NCBI RefSeq assembly: GCF_009711265.1 | Contig: NZ_WMII01000024.1 | Coordinates: 1 to 41,835, forward strand | Source: Paracoccus shanxieyensis | GTDB lineage: Bacteria > Pseudomonadota > Alphaproteobacteria > Rhodobacterales > Rhodobacteraceae | Length of the DNA: 41,835 nt | Reading direction: 5' to 3' | In this document: positions 25,550 through 34,236 of the stretch, piece after piece | Layout of the letters: each line of letters begins with the position of its first letter | Numbering within the stretch: the first letter of the stretch is position 1 | The notes under the pieces: generated by a model | The model's input: the letters and a program-made list of their open reading frames with translations, nothing else | What the model was told of the DNA's origin: nothing | Database searches by the model: none | Translations under genes and position numbers: made by a program

Positions 25550-26323
25550 GTGGACAGAACCGTGAACAAGGGCGACAGCGCAGCGCAGGCCACCGCCCGC
25601 CATATCGAGGATCTGATCCTTGAAGGGTCGCTGCGATCCGGCGATCTGCTGCTGCCCGAACGCGAAATGGCGCTGCGGCTGGACGTGTCCCGCCCCACCC
25701 TGCGACAGGGCCTGAAAATGCTTGAGGATAAAGGGCTTATCCTGACGGATGCCAATGGCGTGCGCCGCATCGCGCGGCTGGCGACCAGCATCACCGATCC
25801 GCTGATCGAACTGATGTCCTCGGGCGGTCTGGTGGTGGGCGACTATCTGGAACTGCGTGGCACGCTGGAGGGGCTGGCGGCCAGTCTGGCCGCGACCCGC
25901 GCCAATGACATCGACCGCCAGACCCTGTCCGACTGCATGGCGCGGATCGACCAGGCGCATGACAACGGCGATGCCCATGCCGAGGCCGAGGCGGATGCCG
26001 ACCTGCATCTGGCCGTCTATGAGGCCAGCCACAATATCGTGCTGCTGCAGATCATGCGCGCCCTGTCGGGGATGCTGCGGCAGGGCGTGTTTCACAACCG
26101 CGAAAAGCTGTTTGCCCGTGACGAGGTGCGCGATGTGCTGCTGTCCCAGCACCGCGCGATCTATACCGGGGTGATGGCCCGCGATCCGGCCGCCGCCGCC
26201 CGCGCGGCCGAGGATCACATGATCTATACCAAGCGCGTGCTGTCCGAGATCGCGGCGGCCGAGGCGCGGCTGGAAATCTCGTTGCGGCGGATCGACGGCG
26301 GCAATATCGCACAGCGCGGATAA
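25550..26323 (+). CDS. GntR/FCD-family regulator (LldR/PdhR-like)
   Basis: With the GTG start at 25550 the protein is 257 residues, the usual size of LldR/PdhR/GlcC proteins. The winged helix covers about residues 8-75 (LLLPEREMALRLDVSRPTLRQ) and the FCD domain about 95-235, with residues such as DADLHLAVYEASHN and EDHMIYTKRVLSE. GGAAGG sits eight bases before the GTG; a longer open frame begins upstream but includes the operator. It is divergent from the lactate dehydrogenase and permease genes, so a lactate-responsive repressor is the best reading. Confidence 0.88.
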   Translation: MDRTVNKGDSAAQATARHIEDLILEGSLRSGDLLLPEREMALRLDVSRPTLRQGLKMLEDKGLILTDANGVRRIARLATSITDPLIELMSSGGLVVGDYLELRGTLEGLAASLAATRANDIDRQTLSDCMARIDQAHDNGDAHAEAEADADLHLAVYEASHNIVLLQIMRALSGMLRQGVFHNREKLFARDEVRDVLLSQHRAIYTGVMARDPAAAARAAEDHMIYTKRVLSEIAAAEARLEISLRRIDGGNIAQRG

Positions 26324-26438
26324 GCTGGCCCGGTCCTATTGACGGATCGGGTTGCGCGCCATACCGCACGGGCGGCGGGCTTTGACCGACCCCGGCACGA
26401 ACCCCAGCGACATGACCGCGCAGCTATGAAAGATCGCC

Positions 26439-27371
26439 GTGAAACCTGATATCCTGTTCCGCGTGGAAGGCCCGGTCTATGCCGACCATCTGGCGCACCA
26501 CTTCACCATCCACGATGCATGGGATGGCCTGCGGGATCTGCCGGCTGACACCCGGTCGCGCATCCGCGTCGTGGTCACCAACGGTCTGGTCGGGTTGACC
26601 GCCGCCGAAATGGACGCCTTGCCCTCGCTTGGCCTGATCTGCACCGTCGGCACCGGATATGAGGCGGTGGACGTGGCCGCGGCCCGCGCGCGCGGCATTT
26701 CGGTCACGCATGCGGCGGGGGTGAATGCCGTGGCCGTGGCGGAATACGGCATGGGCATGATCTTGGCGCTTGTGCGCAAGATCTGCGCCTTCAATGCCTC
26801 GGTCCGGGACGGAATGTGGCGCGGGGATGTGGGCGTGACGCCGCTGCTGTCCGGCCGGCGCATGGGCATTTTCGGCATGGGCGGCATCGGCCTGCGCATC
26901 GCAAAGCTGGCCGAGGCCTTTGGCATGCAGATCGCCTATTGCAACCGCTCGGCCAAGGATGTGCCGTGGGTGCGCCATGACGATCTGCAATCTCTGGCGG
27001 CGGCGGTCGATGTTCTGGTGATCGCCGCGCCGGGCGGGCCTTCCACGCAGCACATCGTCTCGGCGCAGGTGCTGGATGCGCTGGGGCCGCAGGGCTATCT
27101 GGTCAATCTGGGGCGGGGCTCGATCCTGCACACGCCGACGCTGACCGCCGCCTTGCGCGATGGCCGCATCGCCGGAGCCGCGCTTGACGTGTTCGAGGAA
27201 GAACCCGACGTGCCCGCCGATCTGCGCGCGCTGCCCAATGTCGTGCTGTCGCCGCATATCGCGGGGCTTGCGCTTGATGTGCAGCAGCTGAGCGCGGCGC
27301 TGATGCAGCGCAATATCGACGCCCATCTGGCAGGCACGGCGCTGATCAGCCCCGTGCCCGAACTGGCCTAG
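26439..27371 (+). CDS. D-isomer-specific 2-hydroxyacid dehydrogenase
   Basis: The 310-residue protein has NAD(P)-binding GMGGIG at 146-151 and the catalytic set Arg226 (GRGS), Glu255 (EEEP) and His273 (SPHIAG). It belongs to the GhrB/2-ketogluconate reductase side of the family. The start is GTG at 26439 with only a weak ribosome-binding site; the alternative ATG just upstream is out of frame. It lies 115 bp downstream of the LldR-like gene and may use lactate-, glycolate- or hydroxypyruvate-like substrates, but this is not established. Its TAG stop shares the palindrome CTAG with the convergent pxpA stop. Confidence 0.86.
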   Translation: MKPDILFRVEGPVYADHLAHHFTIHDAWDGLRDLPADTRSRIRVVVTNGLVGLTAAEMDALPSLGLICTVGTGYEAVDVAAARARGISVTHAAGVNAVAVAEYGMGMILALVRKICAFNASVRDGMWRGDVGVTPLLSGRRMGIFGMGGIGLRIAKLAEAFGMQIAYCNRSAKDVPWVRHDDLQSLAAAVDVLVIAAPGGPSTQHIVSAQVLDALGPQGYLVNLGRGSILHTPTLTAALRDGRIAGAALDVFEEEPDVPADLRALPNVVLSPHIAGLALDVQQLSAALMQRNIDAHLAGTALISPVPELA

Positions 27372-28135
27372 CGCCCGGCAAAGGGCGCGATGGTGACACC
27401 GTTTTCCATCAGCGCCGCCCGCAGCCGCTGCGCCATCGTCACCGCGCCGGGCGTGTCGCCATGCACGCACAGCGTGGCCGCGTCCACCGGCAGGCGCTTG
27501 CCGCCCGTGGTGGGGATATGGCCGTTCACCACCATCTCAAGCACCTGATCGACGCTTTGATTCGCATCATGGATCACCGCGCCCGGTTCGCTGCGCGGGG
27601 TCAGTTCGCCCGCGTCGGTATAGGTGCGGTCGGCATAAATTTCGCAGACCACGCGCAGCCCGGCCTTCTGGGCCGCCTCGAACATGCAGGAATAGGGCAG
27701 CGACACGAAGATCGCACCCGGATCGACCGCCACCACCGCGCGGGCGCAAAGCGCGGCAAGCTCGGGATCGGTCGCGGCCATATTGCCCAGCGCACCATGG
27801 GTTTTGACATGGGTCATCGGATGGCCCTCGACCTCGGCCATGCCGCGAAAGGCCGCGATCTGATAGATCAGCTGCGCCTCAAGATCCTCGGGACGCTCGC
27901 CGGAAATGCGGCGGCGGCCAAAGCCGTAAAGATCGGCGAAGGACGGATGCGCACCCACGGCCACGCCGTTGTCGCGCGCCATCGCGATGGTGCGGCGCAT
28001 GACCGAAGGATCGCCCGCGTGAAAGCCGCAGGCGATGTTGGCTGTCGAGACAACCTTCAGCATCGCCGCATCGTCGCCCATGGTCCATGCGCCGAAGCTT
28101 TCGCCCATGTCGCAATTCAGGTCGAGTGTCCGCAT
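27368..28135 (-). CDS. pxpA: 5-oxoprolinase subunit A (LamB/YcsF family)
   Basis: The 255-residue protein shows the complete LamB/YcsF signature: LDLNCDMGESFG at the N-terminus, NIACGFHAGDP at 33-43, GAHPSFADLYGFGRR at 61-75 and VKTHGALGNM. With PxpB and PxpC it forms the bacterial ATP-dependent 5-oxoprolinase that opens 5-oxoproline to glutamate. The ATG at 28135 follows AGGGAAA; longer readings extend into the divergent promoter. Here it is separated from pxpBC by the TRAP and GntR genes and is on the opposite strand, which is an unusual layout. The partner assignment is inferred from the presence of both other subunits in one locus. Confidence 0.9.
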   Translation of the reverse strand: MRTLDLNCDMGESFGAWTMGDDAAMLKVVSTANIACGFHAGDPSVMRRTIAMARDNGVAVGAHPSFADLYGFGRRRISGERPEDLEAQLIYQIAAFRGMAEVEGHPMTHVKTHGALGNMAATDPELAALCARAVVAVDPGAIFVSLPYSCMFEAAQKAGLRVVCEIYADRTYTDAGELTPRSEPGAVIHDANQSVDQVLEMVVNGHIPTTGGKRLPVDAATLCVHGDTPGAVTMAQRLRAALMENGVTIAPFAGR

Positions 28136-28250
28136 GTCGTTTCCCTGCTGTTCAATTTGACGGCAATTCTGTCCAAATCGCCCGATGATCGATCTTTGCG
28201 TCTGCTTCGGACGTGGTTGTCCCGGTTCAAGGGTTCCAAGTGGATACGGC

Positions 28251-28260
28251 TGGTATACCG
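28251..28260. promoter_or_regulatory. Candidate FCD-type operator GGTATACC upstream of the TRAP operon
   Basis: TGGTATACCG contains the perfect 8-bp palindrome GGTATACC (28252-28259). It lies 67 bp before the dctP start and about 115 bp from pxpA. Operators with a TATAC centre are common for FCD-type GntR proteins, two of which are encoded in this operon. The site is short, so this is tentative. Confidence 0.4.
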
Positions 28261-28325
28261 ACATTTCAAGTTGTCGAAACCGCCGACTTCACGTCGCCAC
28301 AATAGATGGACGGGACAGGATACCC

Positions 28326-29309
28326 ATGCTGAAATCAACCCATGCACTTGCCGGACTTGTCGCGCTGACGCTGGCCGGACCCGCGCTGGCCCAGACCTCC
28401 TGGGACATGTCGGTCGTCTGGCCCGAGGGGAACTTCCACACCAAGAACGCCCAGACCTTCGCGCAGCGCGTGTCCGAGGTCACCGATGGCGAGGTGCAGA
28501 TCACCGTGCATTCCGGCGGCGCGCTTGGCATCAAGGGCCCCGAGGGCATGGCCGCCGTGCGTGACGGCATCGTGCCCATCGCCGACATCCTGATGAGCCA
28601 GCAGGTCGGCGAAAACCCCGCCCTTGGCGTCGAGACGCTGCCCTTTCTTGCGCCGACCATGCAGGATCTGACCCTGCTGCATAAGTTCTATCGCCCGATG
28701 ATCGAAAAGATCGCGGCAGAGATGAACCAGAAGCTGCTGTATATGACCCCCTGGCCGGGTCAGGCGGTCTATTCGCCGCAGCCGATCAACACGCTGGCCG
28801 ACATGTCGGGCCTGAAGATCCGCGTGGTGGATGCCAATGGCCACGACTATTTCGCAGCCCTTGGCGCGTCGCCCGTGCAGATGCCGTGGGGCGAGGTCGT
28901 GCCGTCGCTGGCCGCAGGCACGATCAATGGCGTGACCACCTCGTCCTCGTCGGGCGTGGATGGCGCGTTCTGGGAATTTCTCAAGAACATGAACACGTTC
29001 AACTGGCAGGCCTCGTCGAACATCGTCACGGTCAATCTGGACGAATGGGCCGCGCTTGACCCCGAGGATCAGGCCGCCATCGAAGCGGCCGCCGCCGATC
29101 TGGAAGGCCAGTTCTGGCTGAACTCGCGCGCCGAGGACGCAGCCAAGCTGGCCGTCCTGAAGGAACACGGCATCACCGTCACCGCGCCCTCGGATGAGCT
29201 GAAGGCCGAGTTGCTGGAAAAGGCCGTGCCACTTTGGGACGCCTATAAGGCGCGCGTGCCGGATGCCGCGCCGGTCATCGACGCCTATCTGTCGGCGCGC
29301 GACCAATAA
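28326..29309 (+). CDS. TRAP transporter substrate-binding protein (DctP)
   Basis: The 327-residue periplasmic protein has a Sec signal peptide ending AGPALA near residue 22. The family core is visible as ADMSGLKIRVV (the conserved carboxylate-binding Arg), LGASPVQMPWGEVVPSLAAGTINGV and the C-terminal LDEWAALDPEDQ. Such proteins usually bind an organic acid through that Arg. The ATG at 28326 has AGGAT upstream. It is the first gene of a long forward operon; the neighbours suggest a cyclic amide or carbamoyl amino acid such as 5-oxoproline, but that is inference. Confidence 0.92.
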   Translation: MLKSTHALAGLVALTLAGPALAQTSWDMSVVWPEGNFHTKNAQTFAQRVSEVTDGEVQITVHSGGALGIKGPEGMAAVRDGIVPIADILMSQQVGENPALGVETLPFLAPTMQDLTLLHKFYRPMIEKIAAEMNQKLLYMTPWPGQAVYSPQPINTLADMSGLKIRVVDANGHDYFAALGASPVQMPWGEVVPSLAAGTINGVTTSSSSGVDGAFWEFLKNMNTFNWQASSNIVTVNLDEWAALDPEDQAAIEAAAADLEGQFWLNSRAEDAAKLAVLKEHGITVTAPSDELKAELLEKAVPLWDAYKARVPDAAPVIDAYLSARDQ

Positions 29310-29317
29310 GCGAAACC

Positions 29318-29337
29318 GCAGGGCCGCCCGGCCCTGC
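29318..29337 (+). terminator. Hairpin after dctP (attenuator or mRNA stabiliser)
   Basis: GCAGGGCC (29318-29325) and GGCCCTGC (29330-29337) form a perfect 8-bp stem with a four-base loop, followed by CTTTCC. It lies eight bases after the dctP stop in the 51-bp gap before dctQ. It probably sets a higher level of the binding protein than of the membrane subunits. Confidence 0.65.
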
Positions 29338-29360
29338 CTTTCCAGACAAGCGGGGCCGTC

Positions 29361-29906
29361 ATGCAAACCGACACCATCCTTCCCGAACGCCTGCGCCTTG
29401 CGCCGCTGATCCGCGTGATCGACGGTCTGACGGCAGCCGGAAACCTGATTTCGGCCCTGTGCCTGCTGGCGATCTTCGGGCTGGTCGCCGCCGAGATCGT
29501 GATGCGCAACCTGATGGGCATCTCGATTTCATTTTCGTGGGATGTGTCGGCCTATCTGATGGGCGCATGTTTCCTGCTTGCGGCGGCCAGCGCGCTGAAA
29601 GGCGGCAGCCATGTGCGCGTGACCGCTTTGACCGAATTGCTGCCGCCGCGCGGCGCATGGGCGCTTGATTTCGCGGCGGCGGTGATCGGACTGGCGGTCA
29701 CGGTGCTGCTGGTCTGGTCGCTGGGACAGATGGCATGGCTTTCGGGCACGCGCGGTTCGACCTCGCCGGGGGTGGTGCGCATTCCGCTTGTGCTGCCGCA
29801 GGGCATCCTGACTGTCGGGGCGGTGCTGCTGTTCTTGCAGATGGTCGCGCAGGTCATGCGGGTCTGGTCCGGCGAACGTCTGACCAATGGCGAGGGGCTT
29901 GAGTGA
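29361..29906 (+). CDS. TRAP transporter small permease (DctQ)
   Basis: The 181-residue inner-membrane protein has four hydrophobic helices: near 20-45 (LISALCLLAIFGLVAAEIVM), 60-80, 95-120 and 140-165. Between the first two is SISFSWDVSAYLMGACFLLAAA, which resembles the usual DctQ motif. It is the small accessory subunit that joins the binding protein and the large permease. Its TGA overlaps the ATG of the large-permease gene (TGATG), which keeps subunit synthesis coupled. Confidence 0.92.
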   Translation: MQTDTILPERLRLAPLIRVIDGLTAAGNLISALCLLAIFGLVAAEIVMRNLMGISISFSWDVSAYLMGACFLLAAASALKGGSHVRVTALTELLPPRGAWALDFAAAVIGLAVTVLLVWSLGQMAWLSGTRGSTSPGVVRIPLVLPQGILTVGAVLLFLQMVAQVMRVWSGERLTNGEGLE

Positions 29907-31207
29907 TGAGCAAGGTCGCATTCTCACTGCTGGGCCTGATGGGGCTGTTTCTGGGAACGGGCGTCTGGATCGGCCTTGGGCTGATTGCGGCGGCGGTGTC
30001 GCTGCTGATGCTGTACCGGCCCACGATGCCCTTTGAAAAGCTGCTGGCGCAACAGACGTTCAACACCCTGTCCTCGCCCGAGCTTCTGGCGCTGCCGCTG
30101 TTCATCCTGATGGCCGAGGTGCTGTTTCGCACCCGCATCGCCGAGGCGCTGTTCACCGGCCTGTCGCCGTGGCTGCGTCGGGTTCCGGGGCGGCTGGGGC
30201 ATCTGACGGTCATGGGCTGCACACTGTTTGCCTCGGTCTGCGGATCGTCGGCGGCAACGACGGCGATGGTGGGCCGCATCACCGCCAAAGAGCTGCTGGA
30301 TCGCGGATATGACCGCGATCTGGTCATCGGATCGCTGGCCGGGGCGGGCACGCTGGGCTTTCTGATCCCGCCATCGACCATCATGATCATCTATGGCGTC
30401 ATGGCCGAGGAATCGATCGTGCGCCTGTTCATGGCGGGCATCCTGCCCGGCGCGATGATCGCCGCGGCCTATATGGGTTACATCGCCATCCGCGCATGGC
30501 TGAACCCGGATCTGGTCGGAAAGGCGCCGCCGCCGACATCGCTGCGCGAAAAGCTGGCGGCGCTGCGCGATCTGGGGCCGCTGCTGATCCTGATCTTTGT
30601 GGTGATCGGCTCGATGTATGGCGGCATCGCCTCGCCGACCGAGGCGGCGGCGGTGGGGGTCGCGGGCGCGATCGGCATCGGGTTCTGGCAGCGCACGCTG
30701 AATTTCCCCGGCCTGCTGGCCGCGGCGCGGTCCGCCGCCGACAGTTGCGCGATGATCGGGCTGATCATGCTGGGCGCGATGTTTCTGTCCACGGCCATCG
30801 GCTATCTGGGTCTGCCGCGCTATATCGCCAGCACCATCGACGGCTGGGGCCTGTCGCCCTTTGTGCTGATCCTTGTGCTGCTGGTGTTCTATATCATTCT
30901 GGGCATGGTGATGGAGGGGCTGGGCATCATCGTCATGACCCTGCCCATCACGCTTCCGCTGATCGAGGCGGCAGGCTATAGCAAACTGTGGTTCGGGATC
31001 TTCATGGTAATCGTGATCGAGATGGCCCAGATATCGCCGCCCGTCGGCTTCAACCTGACCGTGATCCAGCGGCTGACCGGCGACAGCATGGGACGCATCA
31101 CCCGCGCCACGGTGCCGTTCTTCACGATCCTTGCGCTGTTCGTGCTGCTGATCGGGGTGTTTCCGGGCATCATCGACATCGTCCCCAACATGATGGCGGG
31201 CCGCTGA
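29906..31207 (+). CDS. TRAP transporter large permease (DctM)
   Basis: The 433-residue protein is the main sodium-coupled channel subunit, with about 12 helices. DctM motifs include CGSSAATTAMVGRI, DRDLVIGSLAGAGTLGFLIP and, near the end, EMAQISPPVGFNLTVIQ. The ATG at 29906 overlaps the dctQ stop; a GTG one codon upstream is the only other option. The stop is four bases before the first of two GntR genes, so transcription surely continues into the regulators and hydrolase genes. Confidence 0.93.
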   Translation: MSKVAFSLLGLMGLFLGTGVWIGLGLIAAAVSLLMLYRPTMPFEKLLAQQTFNTLSSPELLALPLFILMAEVLFRTRIAEALFTGLSPWLRRVPGRLGHLTVMGCTLFASVCGSSAATTAMVGRITAKELLDRGYDRDLVIGSLAGAGTLGFLIPPSTIMIIYGVMAEESIVRLFMAGILPGAMIAAAYMGYIAIRAWLNPDLVGKAPPPTSLREKLAALRDLGPLLILIFVVIGSMYGGIASPTEAAAVGVAGAIGIGFWQRTLNFPGLLAAARSAADSCAMIGLIMLGAMFLSTAIGYLGLPRYIASTIDGWGLSPFVLILVLLVFYIILGMVMEGLGIIVMTLPITLPLIEAAGYSKLWFGIFMVIVIEMAQISPPVGFNLTVIQRLTGDSMGRITRATVPFFTILALFVLLIGVFPGIIDIVPNMMAGR

Positions 31208-31211
31208 TCCC

Positions 31212-31877
31212 ATGTCCGCCGCCCCGTCCGAAAGCCTCGCCGCCGAAGCCTATCGCAGGATCATCGACATGATCCTGCGCGGCGCGCTGCCGACGGGGAC
31301 CGCCTTGCAGGAAGCCCGGCTGGGCCAGCAGCTTGGCATGTCGCGCACCCCCGTGCGCGAGGCCATCGGCCGCATCGAAAGCGAGGGGCTGGCCCTGCGC
31401 AAGGGCCGCGTGCTGCATGTCGGGCGACTGACGCGACACGAGGTCGAGGGCATCTTCATCCTGCGCCTTGATCTGGAACCCCTTGCCGCCCGTATGGCCA
31501 CGGCCCTGCCCCATGCCGCCTTCGACGCGATGGAGGCGCGGGTGCGCGGCCTGATGGACGGCAGCTCGGACGAAGATCTGTGGGCGGTCGACAATGATTT
31601 TCACGGCCTGTTGGCCGGGGCCGCGAACAATCGCGCCATGTCCGAAGTCATTGCCGATCTGCGCCGCCGCACCACCATGTTCGACCGCGCGCAAGTCCCC
31701 GACCGCTATCAGCGCGGCTGTCAGGAACATCTGGGCATCCTTGAGGCACTGCGTTCGGGCAATGGCGATCTGGCGGCGCAGCGCATGCACGCGCATCTGG
31801 AACGCGCGCGCGACGCCATCCTGCGGCGGCTGGACGATCTTCAGGATCAGGCCATGGCAGAGGGACCGCCCGCGTGA
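31212..31877 (+). CDS. GntR/FCD-family regulator, first of an overlapping pair
   Basis: The 221-residue protein has a GntR winged helix at about 8-75 (LGQQLGMSRTPVREAIGRIE) and an FCD domain with likely metal ligands in VDNDFHGLL, QEHLGIL and MHAHLERARD. It starts four bases after the dctM stop and its TGA overlaps the GTG of a second GntR gene. It is probably one of the regulators of this same operon, giving autoregulation. The ligand may be a carboxylate related to the imported substrate. Confidence 0.9.
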   Translation: MSAAPSESLAAEAYRRIIDMILRGALPTGTALQEARLGQQLGMSRTPVREAIGRIESEGLALRKGRVLHVGRLTRHEVEGIFILRLDLEPLAARMATALPHAAFDAMEARVRGLMDGSSDEDLWAVDNDFHGLLAGAANNRAMSEVIADLRRRTTMFDRAQVPDRYQRGCQEHLGILEALRSGNGDLAAQRMHAHLERARDAILRRLDDLQDQAMAEGPPA

Positions 31878-32539
31878 CCGATCCCGAGACCCATTCCGAG
31901 ACACATTCCGGGGCGATCCCGCTGTCGCAACATGCCTATCAGCATCTGAAGCGCCGGATCCTGAATGGCGATATCCCCGCCGACACCATCCTCAGCGAAC
32001 GGACGCTGGCCGAAAGTGCCGGGCTGTCCCGCACGCCCCTGCGCAGCGCGATCACGCGGCTGGAACGCGAAGGCGTCGTCGGGCGCATGTCGAACGGCGC
32101 GCTGATGGTGCGCTCGGTCAGCGTCGATCACCTGCTGGAGATCGTCGCCCTGCGCCAGATCCTTGAAGGCACCGCCGCCGCCCGCGCCGCAGGGTTCGGC
32201 CCGACCCCGGCCTTGCTGCAGGTGCGGCAGGAAAGTCTGGCCGCGTTGCAGGGTCCATGCCAAAGCTTCGATGAATTCTGGGACATGGACAGCCGCTTTC
32301 ACGACGCGGTGGCCGAGGCATCGCGCCTTGCGGCCCTGCCCGCGATCCTGTCGGGCCAGCGCGCCATCGCGCGGCGCTGCACCATCACGCGCCAGCACGA
32401 CCATTTCGATGCGCAACTGCACGAGCATCTGGCCGTGATCGACGCCATTGCCGCCCGCGACCCCGATGCGGCGCGCGCCGCCATGGCCGTGCATTTCGCC
32501 CATGTGAAATCGCGCTTTCTGGCGTGGCTGGGGCGCTGA
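31874..32539 (+). CDS. GntR/FCD-family regulator, second of an overlapping pair
   Basis: This 221-residue protein starts with GTG at 31874, overlapping the preceding stop (GTGA). Its winged helix contains LSERTLAESAGLSRTPLRSAI, and the FCD domain shows DMDSRFHDAVAEAS, LHEHLAVID and VHFAHVKSRF. It is the same length as the neighbouring regulator but only loosely similar, so it looks like an old duplication or an independent recruitment. It precedes pxpB by three bases. Two regulators translated in tandem suggest heterodimer formation or two effector inputs. Confidence 0.9.
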   Translation: MTDPETHSETHSGAIPLSQHAYQHLKRRILNGDIPADTILSERTLAESAGLSRTPLRSAITRLEREGVVGRMSNGALMVRSVSVDHLLEIVALRQILEGTAAARAAGFGPTPALLQVRQESLAALQGPCQSFDEFWDMDSRFHDAVAEASRLAALPAILSGQRAIARRCTITRQHDHFDAQLHEHLAVIDAIAARDPDAARAAMAVHFAHVKSRFLAWLGR

Positions 32540-32542
32540 GGG

Positions 32543-33265
32543 ATGGAGGATCTGCGCATCCTGCCCTGCGGCGATCAGGCGCTGACGGTTCAACTGTCCG
32601 ACCGGATCGACGAAGCCGTCAACGCCCGCGTCATCGCGCTGGCCGCGGCCTTGGACCGCGCCGCCATTCCCGGCATTCTGGAACATGTGCCGACCTATCG
32701 CTCGCTTCTGGTGCGCTACGATCCGCTGACGATCCGGGGGCATCAGGTCGAACAGCGGATCCGGGCGCTGCTGGCGGGGCTGACGGCTGGTCAGGATCGC
32801 GGGCGGCATTGGCGCGTGCCCGTGCATTACGGCGGCGAGGCCGGGATGGATCTGGCCGAGCTGGCGGCGGAAAAGGGCATGACGCCGCAGGCGCTGATCG
32901 ACCTGCACAGCGGCGTGCGCTTCCGCGTCTTCATGATCGGCTTTGCGCCCGGCTTTGCCTATCTGGGCGGCCTGCCCAAGGTGCTGCACACGCCGCGCCT
33001 GAAGGTGCCACGCCAGCGCATCCCGGCGGGGGCGGTGGGTATTGGCGGACAGCAGGGCAGCATCAGCTCGGTCGCGGGTCCGTCGGGATGGCGGTTTTTG
33101 GGCGGCACGCCGGTCAGGCTGTTCGACCCCGCCCGCGATCCGGCCTTTCTGCTGACGGCGGGCGATACCGTGCAATTCGCGCCCATCGGTGCCGATGAAT
33201 ATGCCGACATGGCCGCCCGCGCCGCCAAGGGGCAGACGGTCATCGCCCCGCAGGAGGCCCCATGA
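32543..33265 (+). CDS. pxpB: 5-oxoprolinase subunit B (KipI family)
   Basis: The 240-residue protein has the allophanate hydrolase subunit 1/KipI fold. Typical motifs are LPCGDQALTVQLSD at the start, FMIGFAPGFAYLGGLP near 130-145, and PRQRIPAGAVGIGGQQGS then GPSGWRFLGGTPV. PxpB works with PxpC to phosphorylate or activate 5-oxoproline, with PxpA completing the hydrolysis. The GGQQG stretch lies where many homologues have GQTG, a mild difference. It follows the GntR gene by three bases and overlaps pxpC by four. Confidence 0.9.
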   Translation: MEDLRILPCGDQALTVQLSDRIDEAVNARVIALAAALDRAAIPGILEHVPTYRSLLVRYDPLTIRGHQVEQRIRALLAGLTAGQDRGRHWRVPVHYGGEAGMDLAELAAEKGMTPQALIDLHSGVRFRVFMIGFAPGFAYLGGLPKVLHTPRLKVPRQRIPAGAVGIGGQQGSISSVAGPSGWRFLGGTPVRLFDPARDPAFLLTAGDTVQFAPIGADEYADMAARAAKGQTVIAPQEAP

Positions 33266-34227
33266 TCGAGGTCATCACCCCCGGCCCGATGCTGACGGTT
33301 CAGGATGCCGGGCGTTTTGGGCTGCGTCATGCGGGCGTGTCCTCGGCCGGGCCGATGGATCGGCCCGCACATGCGCTGGCCAATGTGCTGGTCGGCAATC
33401 CGCAGGACGCAGCGGCGCTGGAATTTGCGGGCTTCGGCGGCACGTTCCGCGCCCTGTCGCCCTGCCGCGTGGCCGTTGCGGGCGGCACCATCCCCCTGCG
33501 CATCGACGGGACCCAGATGGACGCGAGCCGCGCGCACCGGGTCCATGCCGGCAGCACCATCAGCCTTGGGCCGATGCCCGATGCGGTCTGGGGCTATCTT
33601 GCGGTGTCGGGCGGCATCGATGTGCCCATGGTCATGGGGTCGCGGTCGACGCATCTGCGCTCCGGCGTCGGGGGGGGCGTCGGGGGCGGGACGCTGGTGC
33701 GCGGTCAGCGCCTGCCGCTTGGCACGTTCGATCCCCGCGCGGCCTGTCTTGCGCCGCTGCGCCCGCTGCCCGATCGCGGCGGCACGGTGATCCGCGCCGT
33801 GCCCGGCCCGCAGGACGATCTGTTCGCGCCCGAAACCGTCGCCCGGTTCTTTTCGCAGGACTTCACCGTGGCCCCGCAGCGCGACCGCATGGCGATGACG
33901 CTGGCGGGCAAGGCGATCCCCGCCCGCGCGGGCCATGACATCGTGTCGGACGGCACCGTGTCCGGGTCGGTTCAGGTGCCGGGCTCGGGGCAACCTCTGG
34001 TCCTGATGGCCGAAAGCCAGACCACCGGCGGCTATCCCAAGATCGCCACCGTCATCGGCGCGGACCTGCCGCGTCTGGCGCAATTGCCAACCGGCGCCAC
34101 CTTCCGCTTTGCCGCCGTCACCCGTGACGCCGCCGAAGATATCTGGCGCGTGCATTGCCACAGCCTTGCCCGCGCGCTTCACCCCCTGAAGGTGTGCATC
34201 GCACGCCGCAGACCCACCCCGAACTAA
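33262..34227 (+). CDS. pxpC: 5-oxoprolinase subunit C (KipA/AHS2 family)
   Basis: The 321-residue AHS2-family protein begins MIEVITPGPMLTVQDAGRFG and continues with GVSSAGPMDRPAHALAN, both strong family signatures. Later stretches VPGSGQPLVLMAESQTTGGYPKI and RVHCHSLA also fit. It is the partner of PxpB in the ATP-dependent ring-opening complex. The ATG overlaps the pxpB stop. A run of eight G residues at 33670-33677 encodes part of a glycine-rich loop (SGVGGGVGGG); the reading frame is intact across it, but the tract could slip. Confidence 0.9.
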   Translation: MIEVITPGPMLTVQDAGRFGLRHAGVSSAGPMDRPAHALANVLVGNPQDAAALEFAGFGGTFRALSPCRVAVAGGTIPLRIDGTQMDASRAHRVHAGSTISLGPMPDAVWGYLAVSGGIDVPMVMGSRSTHLRSGVGGGVGGGTLVRGQRLPLGTFDPRAACLAPLRPLPDRGGTVIRAVPGPQDDLFAPETVARFFSQDFTVAPQRDRMAMTLAGKAIPARAGHDIVSDGTVSGSVQVPGSGQPLVLMAESQTTGGYPKIATVIGADLPRLAQLPTGATFRFAAVTRDAAEDIWRVHCHSLARALHPLKVCIARRRPTPN

Positions 34228-34236
34228 GAGACCGCC

